DNA from: AC-32 sp963754265 | GTDB lineage: Bacteria; Actinomycetota; Thermoleophilia; Gaiellales; Gaiellaceae | Assembly (NCBI GenBank): GCA_963754265.1 | Contig: CAVWFB010000009.1 | Location: 1 to 64,000 of the forward strand | DNA: 64,000 nt | Direction: 5' to 3' | Shown here: in pieces, positions 1 to 8,384 of the stretch | How positions within the stretch are numbered: the stretch's first letter is position 1 | How the letters are laid out: each line of letters starts with the position of its first letter | Made by a program: the position numbers and the translations under genes | Notes under the pieces: generated by a model | Seen by the model: the letters and a program-made list of their open reading frames with translations, nothing else | What the model was told of the DNA's origin: nothing | Database searches by the model: none

Positions 1-1615
1 TCACCGAGGAGGACGGTACGGTCACGAAGATCCCGGCATGTTCGACAAGGTGGTCTTCGACCAGGCCGTCCAGGAGTTCCTGGACAAGAAGGAGGCGCTG
101 GCCGACTACTTCGACGACGCGCAGACCGAGAACATCTTCGCCTATATCCCGCAGCAGAAGACGTCCCTGGTCTTCACCCCGCAGCCTGTCGTGAAGATGA
201 TGGTCGACACCCTTGAGGCTGAGAACCCGGGCATCTTCACCGACCCGGACAAGACCTTCGCGGATCTGTTCTCCACTGCAGGGCTGTTCCTGATGGAGCT
301 CGTGCGCCGCCTCGACACGGGTCTTGCCGACGTGTTCCCTGACCAGGATGACAGGCTGCAGCACATCCTGACCTCACAGGTCTTCGAGATGAGCCACAAC
401 CAGATCCTGCACCGCATCACCATTGAGGCCGTCTCCGGTGGCGTCCCGGAACGCAAGGCGTGGATCGAGGACTCCGGCCACTTCAGGGTCGGCGAACCTT
501 GCCCGGATGACCCCGGAGGAGCGGCAGAAGATGGTCGACGACATGCTGACGGAAGGGCACTGACCATGAGCAAGAAGTTCGACGTCGTCATCGGCAACCC
601 GCCCTACCAGGAAGAGGCTCAGGGCGGGGGCACTCGCGACACGCCGGTCTACCACCTGTTCATGGACGCGGCCTACGAGATCGGGAAGAAGGCCGTGCTC
701 ATCACCCCGGCACGCTTCCTCTTCAACGCGGGCTTCACGCCCAAGGCGTGGAACGAGAAGATGCTCGCCGACCCCCACCTGACCGTTCCGCACTACGTGC
801 CCAACAGCGACGAGCTCTTCCCCGGCACGATCATCAAGGGCGGCATCGCCGTCACCTACCGCGACGAGGACCGCGACGGCGAGCCGATCGGGACATTCAC
901 GCAAGTACCCGGAGCTCAACACGATCCTCGCACAAGGTGGTCCGAGTCGCGACATCGTCTCGCATCGAGTCGGGATCACGAGTTCGCGCTCCTACCGCTA
1001 CACGGACAAGTTGTACGACGACCACCCCGAGCGCGCGTGCACTCCGACCTGAAGGCAACGCAGCCCTGGTGAACACAAACACGTTCGAGCAGTTCTCGTT
1101 TCTCTACCACGTCGATCGAGCCCGACCGACGGGCACGACGTACGTGCGCGTGCTCGGCCTCGTCAAGAACGAAGCGCGTGTCCCGCTGGATTCGCAGCGA
1201 CTACATCACCGGGCCTGAGAGCTTCGGCAAGTTCAAGGTCGTCGCTCCGGCATCGCGAACGGTCACCCGGCAAGTTCGGGAGACGTGCATCGGCGAACCC
1301 CTCGTCGTCGGCCCGCAGGTCGCGGTCACCCAGACCTTCATCACCATCGGATCTTTTGACACCGAGGCTGAGGCCGAGGCGTGCCTGAAGTATGTGAAGT
1401 CCAAGTTCGCGCGGACGATGCTCGGCGTCCTCAAGGTCACCCAGCACAACCCGGCGAGCACCTGGAAGTACGTTCCCCTGCAGGACTTCACCGCGTCCTC
1501 AGACATCGACTGGTCGAAGCCAATCCCGGAGATCGACCAGCAGTTGTATGCCAAGTACGGGCTCGACTCCGAGGAAATCGCCTTCATCGAGGCCAAGGTC
1601 AAGCCGATGGAATGA
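1..1615 (+). pseudogene. Broken Eco57I-type (type IIG) restriction-modification methylase, cut by the window start
   Basis: The adenine methylase signature NPPYQ lies near 598-612. It is followed by the family's conserved 'ITPARFLFNAG' stretch (around 700-730) and, in another frame, by the family C-terminus (1178-1615), which contains 'FARTMLGVLKVTQ' and 'IDWSKPIPEIDQQLYAKYGL'. The matching segments sit in different forward frames. Frame changes are needed near 37, between about 490 and 560, near 900, near 1040-1060 and near 1180. Such enzymes methylate and cut DNA as one polypeptide. With this many shifts no functional enzyme is encoded here. The 5' end lies outside the window. The family assignment rests on motif order and is firm; whether every shift is real is not known. 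Confidence 0.8.
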
Positions 1616-1739
1616 CCGCTGGAGAGGCGTGCTAGGGGTTGACAGCGACCCCGGCTCTCCTGCGCGCGCCGACCGGTGGCTATGAGCCCAGGATTGCGGT
1701 CGGCATCGAGAGTGCTGGCCCGGAACGACAGTGACGTGA

Positions 1740-2174
1740 AGGAGTCCCGAGGCGATCCGAGAGGCCGAAGAGACGAGCGCGATCGCCGAGCGCGTGCTCG
1801 GCGACCTCGAAGCGAAAGGCGTCAGCCGCCTCTACCCGGGCTTCGACGTGCTCGTCATCGCCGACGGCGCGCCCGACCGGCTCATAGAGCTCAAGTCATC
1901 CGGGGTCGACGCCTATGTGCAGACGATGAGTTGGAACGAGTGGAAGAGCGCTCGCGCGAGCCATCTTCGTCGGCTCTTCTGGCTGTACCTCGTGGGCAAC
2001 CTTCGCGCCGATCTCGCCACGAGCGCGCCATTTGTGCGGGCAATCAGCGACCCGTTCGGCAGCCTCGTGGCGGACGAGGTGCACGAGCAGCAGGTGCGCC
2101 GGGCCGTGCAGCTGCGCGTCCGCGAGTTCACCGAGGCCGAGCACCTCGATCTCGGCGTCGCCGCACCCAAGTAG
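1740..2174 (+). pseudogene. DUF3883 ('NO VEIN' C-terminal-like) domain fragment
   Basis: The frame is open from a stop at 1737 to 2174. It has no good start; GTG 1794 is the first candidate. The core 'RLIELKSS...WNEWKSAR...FWLYLVGNL...AISDPFGSL' has the pattern of DUF3883: an E-L-K nuclease-fold strand, then N-E-W and a W-L-Y-x-V strand. This domain normally forms the C-terminal end of large defence or helicase proteins. The absence of the rest, and its place just after a wrecked methylase, suggest the end of a lost defence gene. A small stand-alone protein starting at 1794 (126 aa) is the alternative. Confidence 0.55.
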
Positions 2175-2442
2175 GAAGGCCCGGCCCAGGCCCACCGGCA
2201 CGCTGTATCAGTAACGCGCACCGGCGTCCGCCGCCAGCAGGCACTTGCCGGGCGCCACCCTCCTCGACTTCGGCTTCCCTCTCGCTTTCGGCCGGGAAGG
2301 GGGCAAGCGCGCGCCAGTCGCGCGCCGGTCCACCGGGATGTCAGGGCGTCTCGAGAGGTCCCGGTGCGCAGTACGTCGCGACCAGCGAGCGGCCGCAGGC
2401 GGCCGGAAACCCTTATAAGCAGACAGCTTCCGACTTAGAAGG

Positions 2443-2520
2443 CGGAGGGGGAGGGATTTGAACCCTCGTCGGACCTAACGGCCCGAAACGGTTTTCAAGA
2501 CCGCCCCATTCGTCCGCTCG
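2443..2520 (-). pseudogene. tRNA-Ser(UGA) 3' fragment (5' end missing)
   Basis: Read on the minus strand, the D-loop (CGAGCGG...), a 5-bp anticodon stem with loop CTTGAAA (anticodon TGA), a 6-bp variable arm (CGGGCC/GGTCCG), a T-arm (GAGGG/CCCTC) and the 3' acceptor strand CCCCTCC plus G73 are all present. The 5' acceptor strand (expected GGAGGGG) and the 5' side of the D-stem are absent: the bases before 2520 do not pair. The break inside the D-arm is typical of the duplicated 3' part of a tRNA left by site-specific integration. The intact copy is not in this window. Confidence 0.75.
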
Positions 2521-2616
2521 CTCTGACCTTGCACCCGTTGTGGCCACGCCGGTCGACGTGGCGGACGAGATGGACACAAAGCCGCTGGAGAAATCGCCGT
2601 CGCCGCAACGCACGCG

Positions 2617-2644
2617 TTCGACGTTGCACTCCTGCGCATACGAT
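2617..2644 (+). promoter_or_regulatory. Candidate leaderless promoter for the aminotransferase
   Basis: TTCGAC (2617-2622) and TACGAT (2639-2644) are separated by 16 bp. The -10 hexamer ends 6 nt before ATG 2651, so transcription would start at or very near the start codon. There is no ribosome site. The same -10/start geometry recurs across the window, which supports the assignment. Confidence 0.45.
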
Positions 2645-2650
2645 CGCCCG

Positions 2651-3783
2651 ATGCGAGGGCGGCCGGCGCGGATCGAACGACTTCCCCAGCAGTACTTCGG
2701 CGGGCTGCTCGCGTGGGTCTCGGAGCACGCACGCTCGAGGGCGAGCCGCTCGTCGACCTCGGGCGGGGCAATCCGGAGACCGGGCCGCCCGCCCACGTCG
2801 TGGAGGCGCTCGACGAGGCCGCCGGGCTGGAGACCGCGCACGGCTACGCGCCGTTCCGCAGCCTGCCGGAGCTGCGCGCCGCCCTGGCCGAGCGCTATCG
2901 GTCGCACTACGGGGTTCAGCTCGATCCCGACGCCGAGGTGGCGGTCGTGCCGGGGACGAAGACGGCGATCGTCGAGCTCTGCCTCGCGCTCGCCGAGGAG
3001 GGGCAGACGGTCGTGCTGCCCGATCCCTATTACCCGGACTACCCGTCCGGCCCAGCTCTCGCCGGGGCCGAGATCGCCTACGTCCCGCTCGATCCGGGGA
3101 ACGGGTGGCCGCCCGACTTCAGTCAGGCGCCCGCCGAGAACGTCGCCGCCGTCTACCTCAACTTCCCTTCCAACCCAGCCGCGGTCGCCGTGCCCGACGG
3201 CGCCTTCGAGGACGCGGTTGCGTACGCCCAGACGACCGGCGCCGCGGTCGTCCACGACTTCGCCTACGGCGACCTCGTCTTCGACGGGCGCGAGCCGAAG
3301 AGCTTCCTCGCCACCCCAGGCGCCAAGGAGGTGGGCGTCGAGATGTTCTCGATGTCCAAGTCCTACGGCATGGCCGGCTGGCGGGTTGGGTTCGTAGTCG
3401 GGAACGCGGAGATCGTCGAGCGGATCAACCTGCTCAACGACCACTGCCGCGTCGGGATCTTCCGGCCGATTCAGGAGGCTTGCATCGCGGCGCTGACCGG
3501 GCCTCAGGACTCCGTGGCCGAGCGGCGCGACACCTACCAGCGCCGCCGCGACCGCGTGATCGAGGTGCTCGGGCCGCAGACCTGCGAGGGCACCTTCTAC
3601 ATCTGGATGAAGCTGCCGGAGGGCCTCACCGCCGAGGACCTGCTCACCAAGCACCGGGTCGCGGTCGCGCCCGGTGAGGGCTTCGGGCCCAGCGGCAAGG
3701 GCTACATCCGCCTCTCGCTCGCCGTCAGCGACGAGACGCTCGAGCTCGGGCTCGAGCGTCTTGCATCGGTTTTCGACGTCTGA
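2651..3783 (+). CDS. Class I/II aminotransferase (LL-DAP/aspartate aminotransferase-like), apparent frameshift near 2732
   Basis: PLP-dependent aminotransferase. The fold-type I lysine lies in 'MFSMSKSYGMAGWRVG' (3340-3385), with the upstream 'NFPSNPAA' and 'HDFAYGD' motifs that contact the cofactor. From ATG 2651 the N-terminal helix reads MRGRPARIERLPQQYFGGLL. At about 2732 the reading must move by one frame to continue as TLEGEPLVDLGRGNPETG. Without the shift, a GTG at 2713 gives a 356-aa protein lacking that helix. Substrate is not determinable; the relatives include LL-diaminopimelate and aspartate aminotransferases. The indel is either real or a sequence error. Confidence 0.85.
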
Positions 3784-3934
3784 GCCAGAAAGAGGCTGCT
3801 GGATCCCGCGCTGACCGAAAGCGCCTACCGCATGGCACGCAGCACGCCCCTTTCTTCGCGGCTGTGGATCATGGATGACCCTGTGAAGACGGTGACGACG
3901 CAGCTCGTAAGAGCCGCGGCCTTGAGCCTCTGGC

Positions 3935-4717
3935 TTGCGTGCCGATGATGGTTTCGTGGGAGTCCTCAAGCGTCACTACGACGGCGCCGGCAGTTCCGCG
4001 ATGCTCCGTTACCAGGAGCTTGCGGGCGACTGGCGCAGGCGGACGCTTGGGCCACGTACAGGGCTTTACTTCTGGGTGATCTATGGCGTCGCCGTTTTCG
4101 CTCTCCTAACTTGGACGACGTCCGTCTGGCGCTTCGGGGAAGGGCTCGTTGCCGGGATGTTCGCAATGGCGTACCTGCTGCTACCTGAGGTGCTCATGCC
4201 TGAACACGTCGCCCGATGGGAGCGCGGGGCTTGGGGCGAACAGAAGACAGCGAAGGCCCTGCAGCCGTTGCGCAAGAAAGGCTGGTTGATCCGGCACGAT
4301 CTTGCGAGCGGCTACGGCAAGGGCAACTTGGACCATGTCGCTGCGGGACCCGCCGTCTACCTGCTCGATTCGAAGCTGCTCAAGGACGAGGCCTGGCTGG
4401 ACAAGGACGGTCTGCATGTGCGCCGCGTCGGTGCCTCGCAGGAGGAGTACGTCATCCGGGCGCCGACGAGGCGGATGGCTGCAGCGGCGCGAAGGCTGAA
4501 GCGTGAACTCGAGCGGGCCATCGGATTTCCTGTTGCCGTATACCCAGTCGTCGTCATCTGGGGTCACTTCGCTGCAGGTGCAGAATGGGATGGCGAGGTC
4601 GCATACGTCGACGGCGAGCGACTCACAACCTGGCTCTCGAGCCGGCCCGTGGACCTTCGCGACGCCCGCAAGCGCCGGGCAGTTCAGCACCACTTGGCGG
4701 CGCTCCCTCGCGCCTAG
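3935..4717 (+). CDS. NERD-domain membrane protein
   Basis: 260 aa from a TTG start; a GTG at 3956 is an alternative. Two hydrophobic segments (about residues 44-61 and 69-85) are followed by a nuclease-related domain (about 95-200). That domain includes 'RGAWGEQKTAKALQPL', a G-N-L-D-H strand and 'VYLLDSKLL', which match the conserved G-E, D and D-x-K positions of NERD. NERD proteins are thought to process or bind nucleic acid, but their role is mostly unproven. The catalytic domain would lie in the cytoplasm, anchored by the N-terminal helices. It stands alone between convergent neighbours. Confidence 0.75.
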   Translation: MRADDGFVGVLKRHYDGAGSSAMLRYQELAGDWRRRTLGPRTGLYFWVIYGVAVFALLTWTTSVWRFGEGLVAGMFAMAYLLLPEVLMPEHVARWERGAWGEQKTAKALQPLRKKGWLIRHDLASGYGKGNLDHVAAGPAVYLLDSKLLKDEAWLDKDGLHVRRVGASQEEYVIRAPTRRMAAAARRLKRELERAIGFPVAVYPVVVIWGHFAAGAEWDGEVAYVDGERLTTWLSSRPVDLRDARKRRAVQHHLAALPRA

Positions 4718-4813
4718 CGTCCACCCGGAGAGCGGGCGCAGTCAGGGCCGCATCGTCGAAAACCAATGCTGTCGTCAGGCCTGCCTCGGCAGCGCTTTGG
4801 CGCGCGCCTTCTC

Positions 4814-5710
4814 CTAGGCGACTGCCCTCAGCTCGTCGAGCTCTTCCTCCGTCGGCACCCACTCGCCTGCCGCCGCGTTGGCGCGCACCTGCTCGGGCTT
4901 GGTCGCTCCCGGGATGACCGACGCCACCGGCGACACGGCGGCTAGGCCGCCGATGGCAACTTCGAGCAGCGAGACGCCGTGCGCCTCGGCCCAGGCCGTC
5001 AGCCTCTCGACGACCTCGAGCTCGTGCTCCGAGATGTCATGGCCGTGCAGGCGCGTTCCTTCGGCCGGTGGCCGGTCGCGGCGGATCTTGCCGGTCAGCA
5101 GCCCGCTGCCGATCGGCGAGTGCGGGATGAAGCACAGGCCGAGCCGCTCGCAGGTCGGCAGCAGATCCGCCTCGGCCCGGCGATCGAGCCACGAGTACTC
5201 GCTTTGCTCCGAGACGTACGCGGGGCCGGCGATCGACCTGGCGCGTTCAAGCGTCTCGGGCCTGTAGTTCGACGTGCCGTAGGCGAGGATCTTTCCCTCG
5301 TCGACGAGCTCGTCGAGCGCCGCGAACGTCTCCTCGAGTGGCGTTCCGGGGTCCTCCTCGTGGTGCTGGTAGAGGTCGACGTAGTCGGTCTGCAGGCGGC
5401 GTAGCGAGCCTTCGATCGAACGCCTCATGTACTCCCGCGTGCCGCGGCGCTCGACGCCGTCCCCCATCGTCATGCCGAACTTGGTCGCGAGCACGACCCG
5501 GTCGCGGCGCCCGCGGAGCACGTTGCCGAGCAGCCTCTCGCTCTCACCCGGCCCGCCGTAGCGGTCGGCGGTGTCGAAGAACGTGACGCCGACATCGAGG
5601 GCGGCGTCGACTACCGCCTTCGTTTCGGCCTCGTCGACCCCACGGCCGAAGCGGATGCAGCCGAGGCCGACAACGCTCACCTCAAGCGGCCCGAGCCTAC
5701 GCACGCGCAC
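4814..5710 (-). CDS. Aldo/keto reductase
   Basis: 298 aa from GTG 5710. NADPH-dependent (beta/alpha)8-barrel oxidoreductase. The catalytic tetrad is visible: D46 and Y51 in 'FFDTADRYGG', K77 in 'VLATKFG' and the histidine in 'DLYQHHEEDP'. The C-terminal 'VIPGATKPEQV' is the usual cofactor-binding loop. GTG 5710 is chosen because the family N-terminus (RRLGPLEVSVVGLGC) starts right there and because TACCGT ends 6 nt upstream, giving a leaderless arrangement. Divergent from the dioxygenase at 5759, with a 48-bp shared spacer. Substrate unknown. Confidence 0.92.
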   Translation of the reverse strand: MRVRRLGPLEVSVVGLGCIRFGRGVDEAETKAVVDAALDVGVTFFDTADRYGGPGESERLLGNVLRGRRDRVVLATKFGMTMGDGVERRGTREYMRRSIEGSLRRLQTDYVDLYQHHEEDPGTPLEETFAALDELVDEGKILAYGTSNYRPETLERARSIAGPAYVSEQSEYSWLDRRAEADLLPTCERLGLCFIPHSPIGSGLLTGKIRRDRPPAEGTRLHGHDISEHELEVVERLTAWAEAHGVSLLEVAIGGLAAVSPVASVIPGATKPEQVRANAAAGEWVPTEEELDELRAVA

Positions 5711-5758
5711 ACGACAACGGTATCGATGTGCGCCTGGCGGGTCCGCGATCATAGGTCC

Positions 5759-6496
5759 GTGACCGTCGCGGTCCCGCACATCGAGCCCGAGCACGTCGCT
5801 CAATTCCGCGACGAGGGCTTCTTCGTGCTGGAGAGCGTCCTACCGCCGAGCGAGCTCGAGGCGCTCCGCGGCGAGTGCGAACGTCTCGTGGCCGAGCGCG
5901 ATCGAGAGATGGATCGCCTCGGCGTAGACAGGATCGACCTCGACCACCGCGGCAGCCGCTACTTCATTCACGCCTACGGCAAGAGCACGGCGGTCGAGCG
6001 GTTCCTGTTCTCGGGCCTGATGGCGCGGATCGCGCGGGCGGCTCTGGGTGACAACGTCTACCTGTTCAACGAGCAGTACGTCGTCAAGGCCGCCGAGCGT
6101 GGGATGAAGTTCGGGTGGCACCAGGACTCCGGCTTCATCCCCTACCCGCATCGGCCCTACCTCACCTGCTGGGTCGCGCTCGACGACGTGACCGAGGCCA
6201 ACGGCACCGTGTACCTGCTGCCCTACTCGCGCGCCGGCACCCGCGAGGTCGTCGAGCACGTCCACGACGAGGAGACGAACGACCTGATCGGCTACTTCGG
6301 CGACGATCCTGGCGACCCGGTGATCGTGCCCGCCGGCAGCATCGCCTGCTTCTCGAGCACGCTGTTTCACCGCAGCGGCCCGAACACGACCGATCGGATG
6401 CGTCGCGTCTACCTCGCGCAGTACTCCGCCGAGCCGATCCTGAGCGAGGATGGCTCGCGGCCGCGGCACCTCGCGGTGCCGCTCAACGGGCACTGA
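5759..6496 (+). CDS. Phytanoyl-CoA dioxygenase family (PhyH) protein
   Basis: 245 aa from GTG 5759; an upstream ATG at 5726 would overlap the divergent promoter zone and adds no conserved sequence. Fe(II)/2-oxoglutarate oxygenase. The metal triad is H121 and D123 in 'WHQDSGF' and H204 in 'FHRSGPN'; a downstream arginine pair (RMRR) probably holds 2-oxoglutarate. Bacterial members hydroxylate varied small molecules, so the substrate is open. The adjoining divergent aldo/keto reductase may be co-regulated, but nothing in the sequence proves this. Confidence 0.88.
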   Translation: MTVAVPHIEPEHVAQFRDEGFFVLESVLPPSELEALRGECERLVAERDREMDRLGVDRIDLDHRGSRYFIHAYGKSTAVERFLFSGLMARIARAALGDNVYLFNEQYVVKAAERGMKFGWHQDSGFIPYPHRPYLTCWVALDDVTEANGTVYLLPYSRAGTREVVEHVHDEETNDLIGYFGDDPGDPVIVPAGSIACFSSTLFHRSGPNTTDRMRRVYLAQYSAEPILSEDGSRPRHLAVPLNGH

Positions 6497-6541
6497 GCCT
6501 CCGCGCTACCGTGTCGGGGCGCACGCGAAAGGAGGGTCAGC

Positions 6542-6706
6542 ATGTGCTGGTCGAAGTACGAGCGTGAGCAGTGGGAGCGCGAGCGGCGCGAGGCCGAGCT
6601 CGAGGCCGAGCGGCTTCGCTTCATCTCGACCGCCGAGCCCAGGGCCGAGGAGCCGGAGCCGGAGGCCGAGGTCGCGGAGCGCGAGAAAGAGCTCGTCCGC
6701 AGCTAG
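6542..6706 (+). CDS. Small highly charged protein (54 aa)
   Basis: Begins MCWSKYEREQWERER. It is preceded by a strong ribosome site (AAAGGAGGG, 4 nt upstream of the ATG) and followed by a perfect 12-bp hairpin terminator, so it looks expressed. The product is almost entirely Glu/Arg-rich amphipathic helix. No domain is recognised. A short coiled coil or protein-binding helix is the only inference. Confidence 0.65.
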   Translation: MCWSKYEREQWERERREAELEAERLRFISTAEPRAEEPEPEAEVAEREKELVRS

Positions 6707-6726
6707 CTCGGACGCTTCAGATTGTC

Positions 6727-6756
6727 GCGGCCGCCCGCCACAGCGCGGGCGGCCGC
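6727..6756. terminator. Hairpin between convergent genes
   Basis: A 12-bp perfect stem (GCGGCCGCCCGC and its complement) with a 6-nt loop lies between the small protein gene ending at 6706 and the minus-strand gene ending at 6765. No U-tract; probably terminates both transcripts. Confidence 0.6.
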
Positions 6757-6764
6757 TTGACGCT

Positions 6765-7076
6765 TCAGACGCGAGCGCCCTCGAACTCGGCGACCGGCAC
6801 CTCGTAGAGGTCCGCCGACTCAACCGTCAGGCCGACGCTGCCGGCGAGCTTCAGGCGCCGCTCCGCCAGGGTCTTCTCGGCCTCATCGGCCGTCTCGGCG
6901 CTCTCCCAGAGGATGAGCGCCTTTGCGCGCTGCCGCTCCGGGTCGTAGAGCGAGATGTATCCGGCGAAGCCGTCGTACTCGCGCAGCATCGGGACGACCG
7001 TGCCGCGCATCGTCTCCACCGCCTTCTCGCGCTTGCTCTCGTCGGCTCCCGAGAACTCGATCAGCCTTCCGTACAT
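6765..7076 (-). CDS. ABM-like dimeric alpha-beta barrel protein
   Basis: 103 aa, beginning MYGRLIEFSG. The alternating pattern (strand, long helix 'REKAVETMRGTVVPML', 'GFAGYISLYDPER', 'ALILWESAETADEAEKTL') is that of the antibiotic-biosynthesis-monooxygenase/YgiN fold. These are small dimers that bind or oxidise hydrophobic compounds, or act as sensors. No catalytic residue can be named. The ATG has a GGAGGGACC ribosome site. It lies 24 bp after the cyclic-nucleotide-binding gene and is probably co-transcribed with it. Confidence 0.7.
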   Translation of the reverse strand: MYGRLIEFSGADESKREKAVETMRGTVVPMLREYDGFAGYISLYDPERQRAKALILWESAETADEAEKTLAERRLKLAGSVGLTVESADLYEVPVAEFEGARV

Positions 7077-7100
7077 GGTCCCTCCTTCGGTGACCCCTCG

Positions 7101-8093
7101 TTACCCGTCCTCGCGCTTGCGGCCGGCAGCCAGCTCCGGCAGGGCGGACTCGTCGATCGCCTCCGGCGGGATCACCGCGACGCGAATCGGCGTCGAGGCC
7201 CACAGGGTCGCGGTCCGCTTGCCGCCCTCGAGCAGCGCCCGCTCGCCGAGCAGCGCGCCCGGGCCGATCTCGGCCACGACGTCGCCGTTCACCTCGACGT
7301 CGACCATCCCGTCGAGGAGCAGGAAGAGCTCGCGCCCCTCCTCGCCTTCGTGCACCAGAGCCTCGCCGGAGTCGAGGTTGCGCCGCTCGAGCTTGGCCCC
7401 GCTACGCATGATCGAGGCGGAGAGGTCGCGCTCGAGCTCCGACTCGACGGCGGTCACCAGGGTCGGCGAGTCCTCCTCGCCCCACGGGGTGTTCGGCCCG
7501 TGCGACTCGCGGTACCACTTGGCGAAGTCGATCGTGCCGGACTTCTCGACCAGCACGCCGTCCTTGTCGTAGATCCAGTGGCGCGGAAACGGGCTCGCGC
7601 CGAGCAGCGAGTGGTTCGACGAGCCGTCGGCGTAGACGATCAGCTGGAGCGTCGTCCACGCGGAGGCCGACTTGACCCGGAAGAACGGCTTGCCGCTCAC
7701 CCGGCGCGGCGCGGGCAGGCCCATGTGGCCGCCGGCCGACTGGACGAACTTGACCCAGCCGTCGCCGACCTCGGGCTCGGCCTGAAGCAGCGGGTACTGC
7801 ACCGCGGCGAAGGCAACCTCGCGGGGGCCGAGCTTGATCCGGGTGATGCCGATCCGGCCCTTGCCCGAGTAGCCGTGGTCGACGACCTTGTCGTCCTCGA
7901 CCTCGATCCAGGCCTTGAGCTCGTTCGCCTCGCGGAAGAGGTCGTTCTCGTGCAGCGGGTCGAGGTCGTCGATGCGGTCGGGCGGCGGCTCGTCGTAATG
8001 GGCCATCCCCATCTCGAACGGCAGCTTCGGCATGCCCGAGATCGCCTCGGACGGAATCCAGGTGATGGACGTGACTGCTGACTCGACGCGCAT
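7101..8093 (-). CDS. Unknown N-terminal domain fused to a cyclic-nucleotide-binding domain
   Basis: 330 aa from ATG 8093, which has GGAGGGCCC just upstream. Residues about 1-215 form a domain I do not recognise, rich in aromatic beta strands. Residues about 220-320 are a cNMP-binding fold with 'LDSGEALVHEGEEGRELFLLLDG' spacing and a phosphate-cassette-like 'GALLGERALLEGGKRTATLWA' (G-E...R-T-A). The protein probably senses cAMP or a related ligand. No HTH is present, so it is not a CRP-type regulator; the N-terminal domain must be the effector. The downstream ABM-like gene may be part of the same unit. Confidence 0.7.
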   Translation of the reverse strand: MRVESAVTSITWIPSEAISGMPKLPFEMGMAHYDEPPPDRIDDLDPLHENDLFREANELKAWIEVEDDKVVDHGYSGKGRIGITRIKLGPREVAFAAVQYPLLQAEPEVGDGWVKFVQSAGGHMGLPAPRRVSGKPFFRVKSASAWTTLQLIVYADGSSNHSLLGASPFPRHWIYDKDGVLVEKSGTIDFAKWYRESHGPNTPWGEEDSPTLVTAVESELERDLSASIMRSGAKLERRNLDSGEALVHEGEEGRELFLLLDGMVDVEVNGDVVAEIGPGALLGERALLEGGKRTATLWASTPIRVAVIPPEAIDESALPELAAGRKREDG

Positions 8094-8156
8094 GGGCCCT
8101 CCTCCGGTTTCCGGCAACGCTAAACCGGTGCGGGCCTGCGGTCTAGTGCGAAGCGC

Positions 8157-8366
8157 TCAGGCCTGGGTGGCGCTGCGCTGGTGCTTGCGCCAGAAGGTAA
8201 GCGCTCCAGCCAGGCCGGCGACGCTGAGAGCGAGCAACGGCTTCTTCGCGCGGCCGCCGTTGCCGGACGACTTCGCTGCCCGCTTCGCCTTGAACGTCGC
8301 GAAGCGCTTGCTCCCATTCCACACAGCCCAGCCCAGGATGGCGTTCCTGCGGTTGAAGATGCTCAT
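8157..8366 (-). CDS. Small single-pass membrane protein (69 aa)
   Basis: Begins MSIFNRRNAILGWAVWNG, is rich in Lys/Arg (FKAKRAAKSS), and has one hydrophobic segment (LLALSVAGLAGALTFW) near residues 45-60 before a basic tail. No named domain. The upstream bases are pyrimidine-rich without a ribosome site. It sits just downstream of the sigma-factor operon on the same strand. Confidence 0.6.
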   Translation of the reverse strand: MSIFNRRNAILGWAVWNGSKRFATFKAKRAAKSSGNGGRAKKPLLALSVAGLAGALTFWRKHQRSATQA

Positions 8367-8384
8367 GGAGGGGTGTTGTAGCAG

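Larger units (their letters stand above)
2175..2650. other. Gene-poor stretch between defence debris and the aminotransferase
   Basis: No convincing coding region is seen on either strand. The stretch holds the tRNA-Ser fragment (2443-2520) and a candidate promoter next to the aminotransferase. Open frames running through the tRNA fragment on the minus strand translate the tRNA itself and are not genes. Confidence 0.6.

Noticed and set aside
2413..3969. 518-aa minus-strand frame across the aminotransferase
   Set aside because: No domain, and its end translates the tRNA-Ser fragment; the opposite strand encodes a recognisable enzyme.
6450..8081. 543-aa open frame on the plus strand opposite the cNMP, ABM and small-protein genes
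   Set aside because: Arg/Leu-rich translation without any motif, antisense to clear genes; a GC-rich shadow frame.
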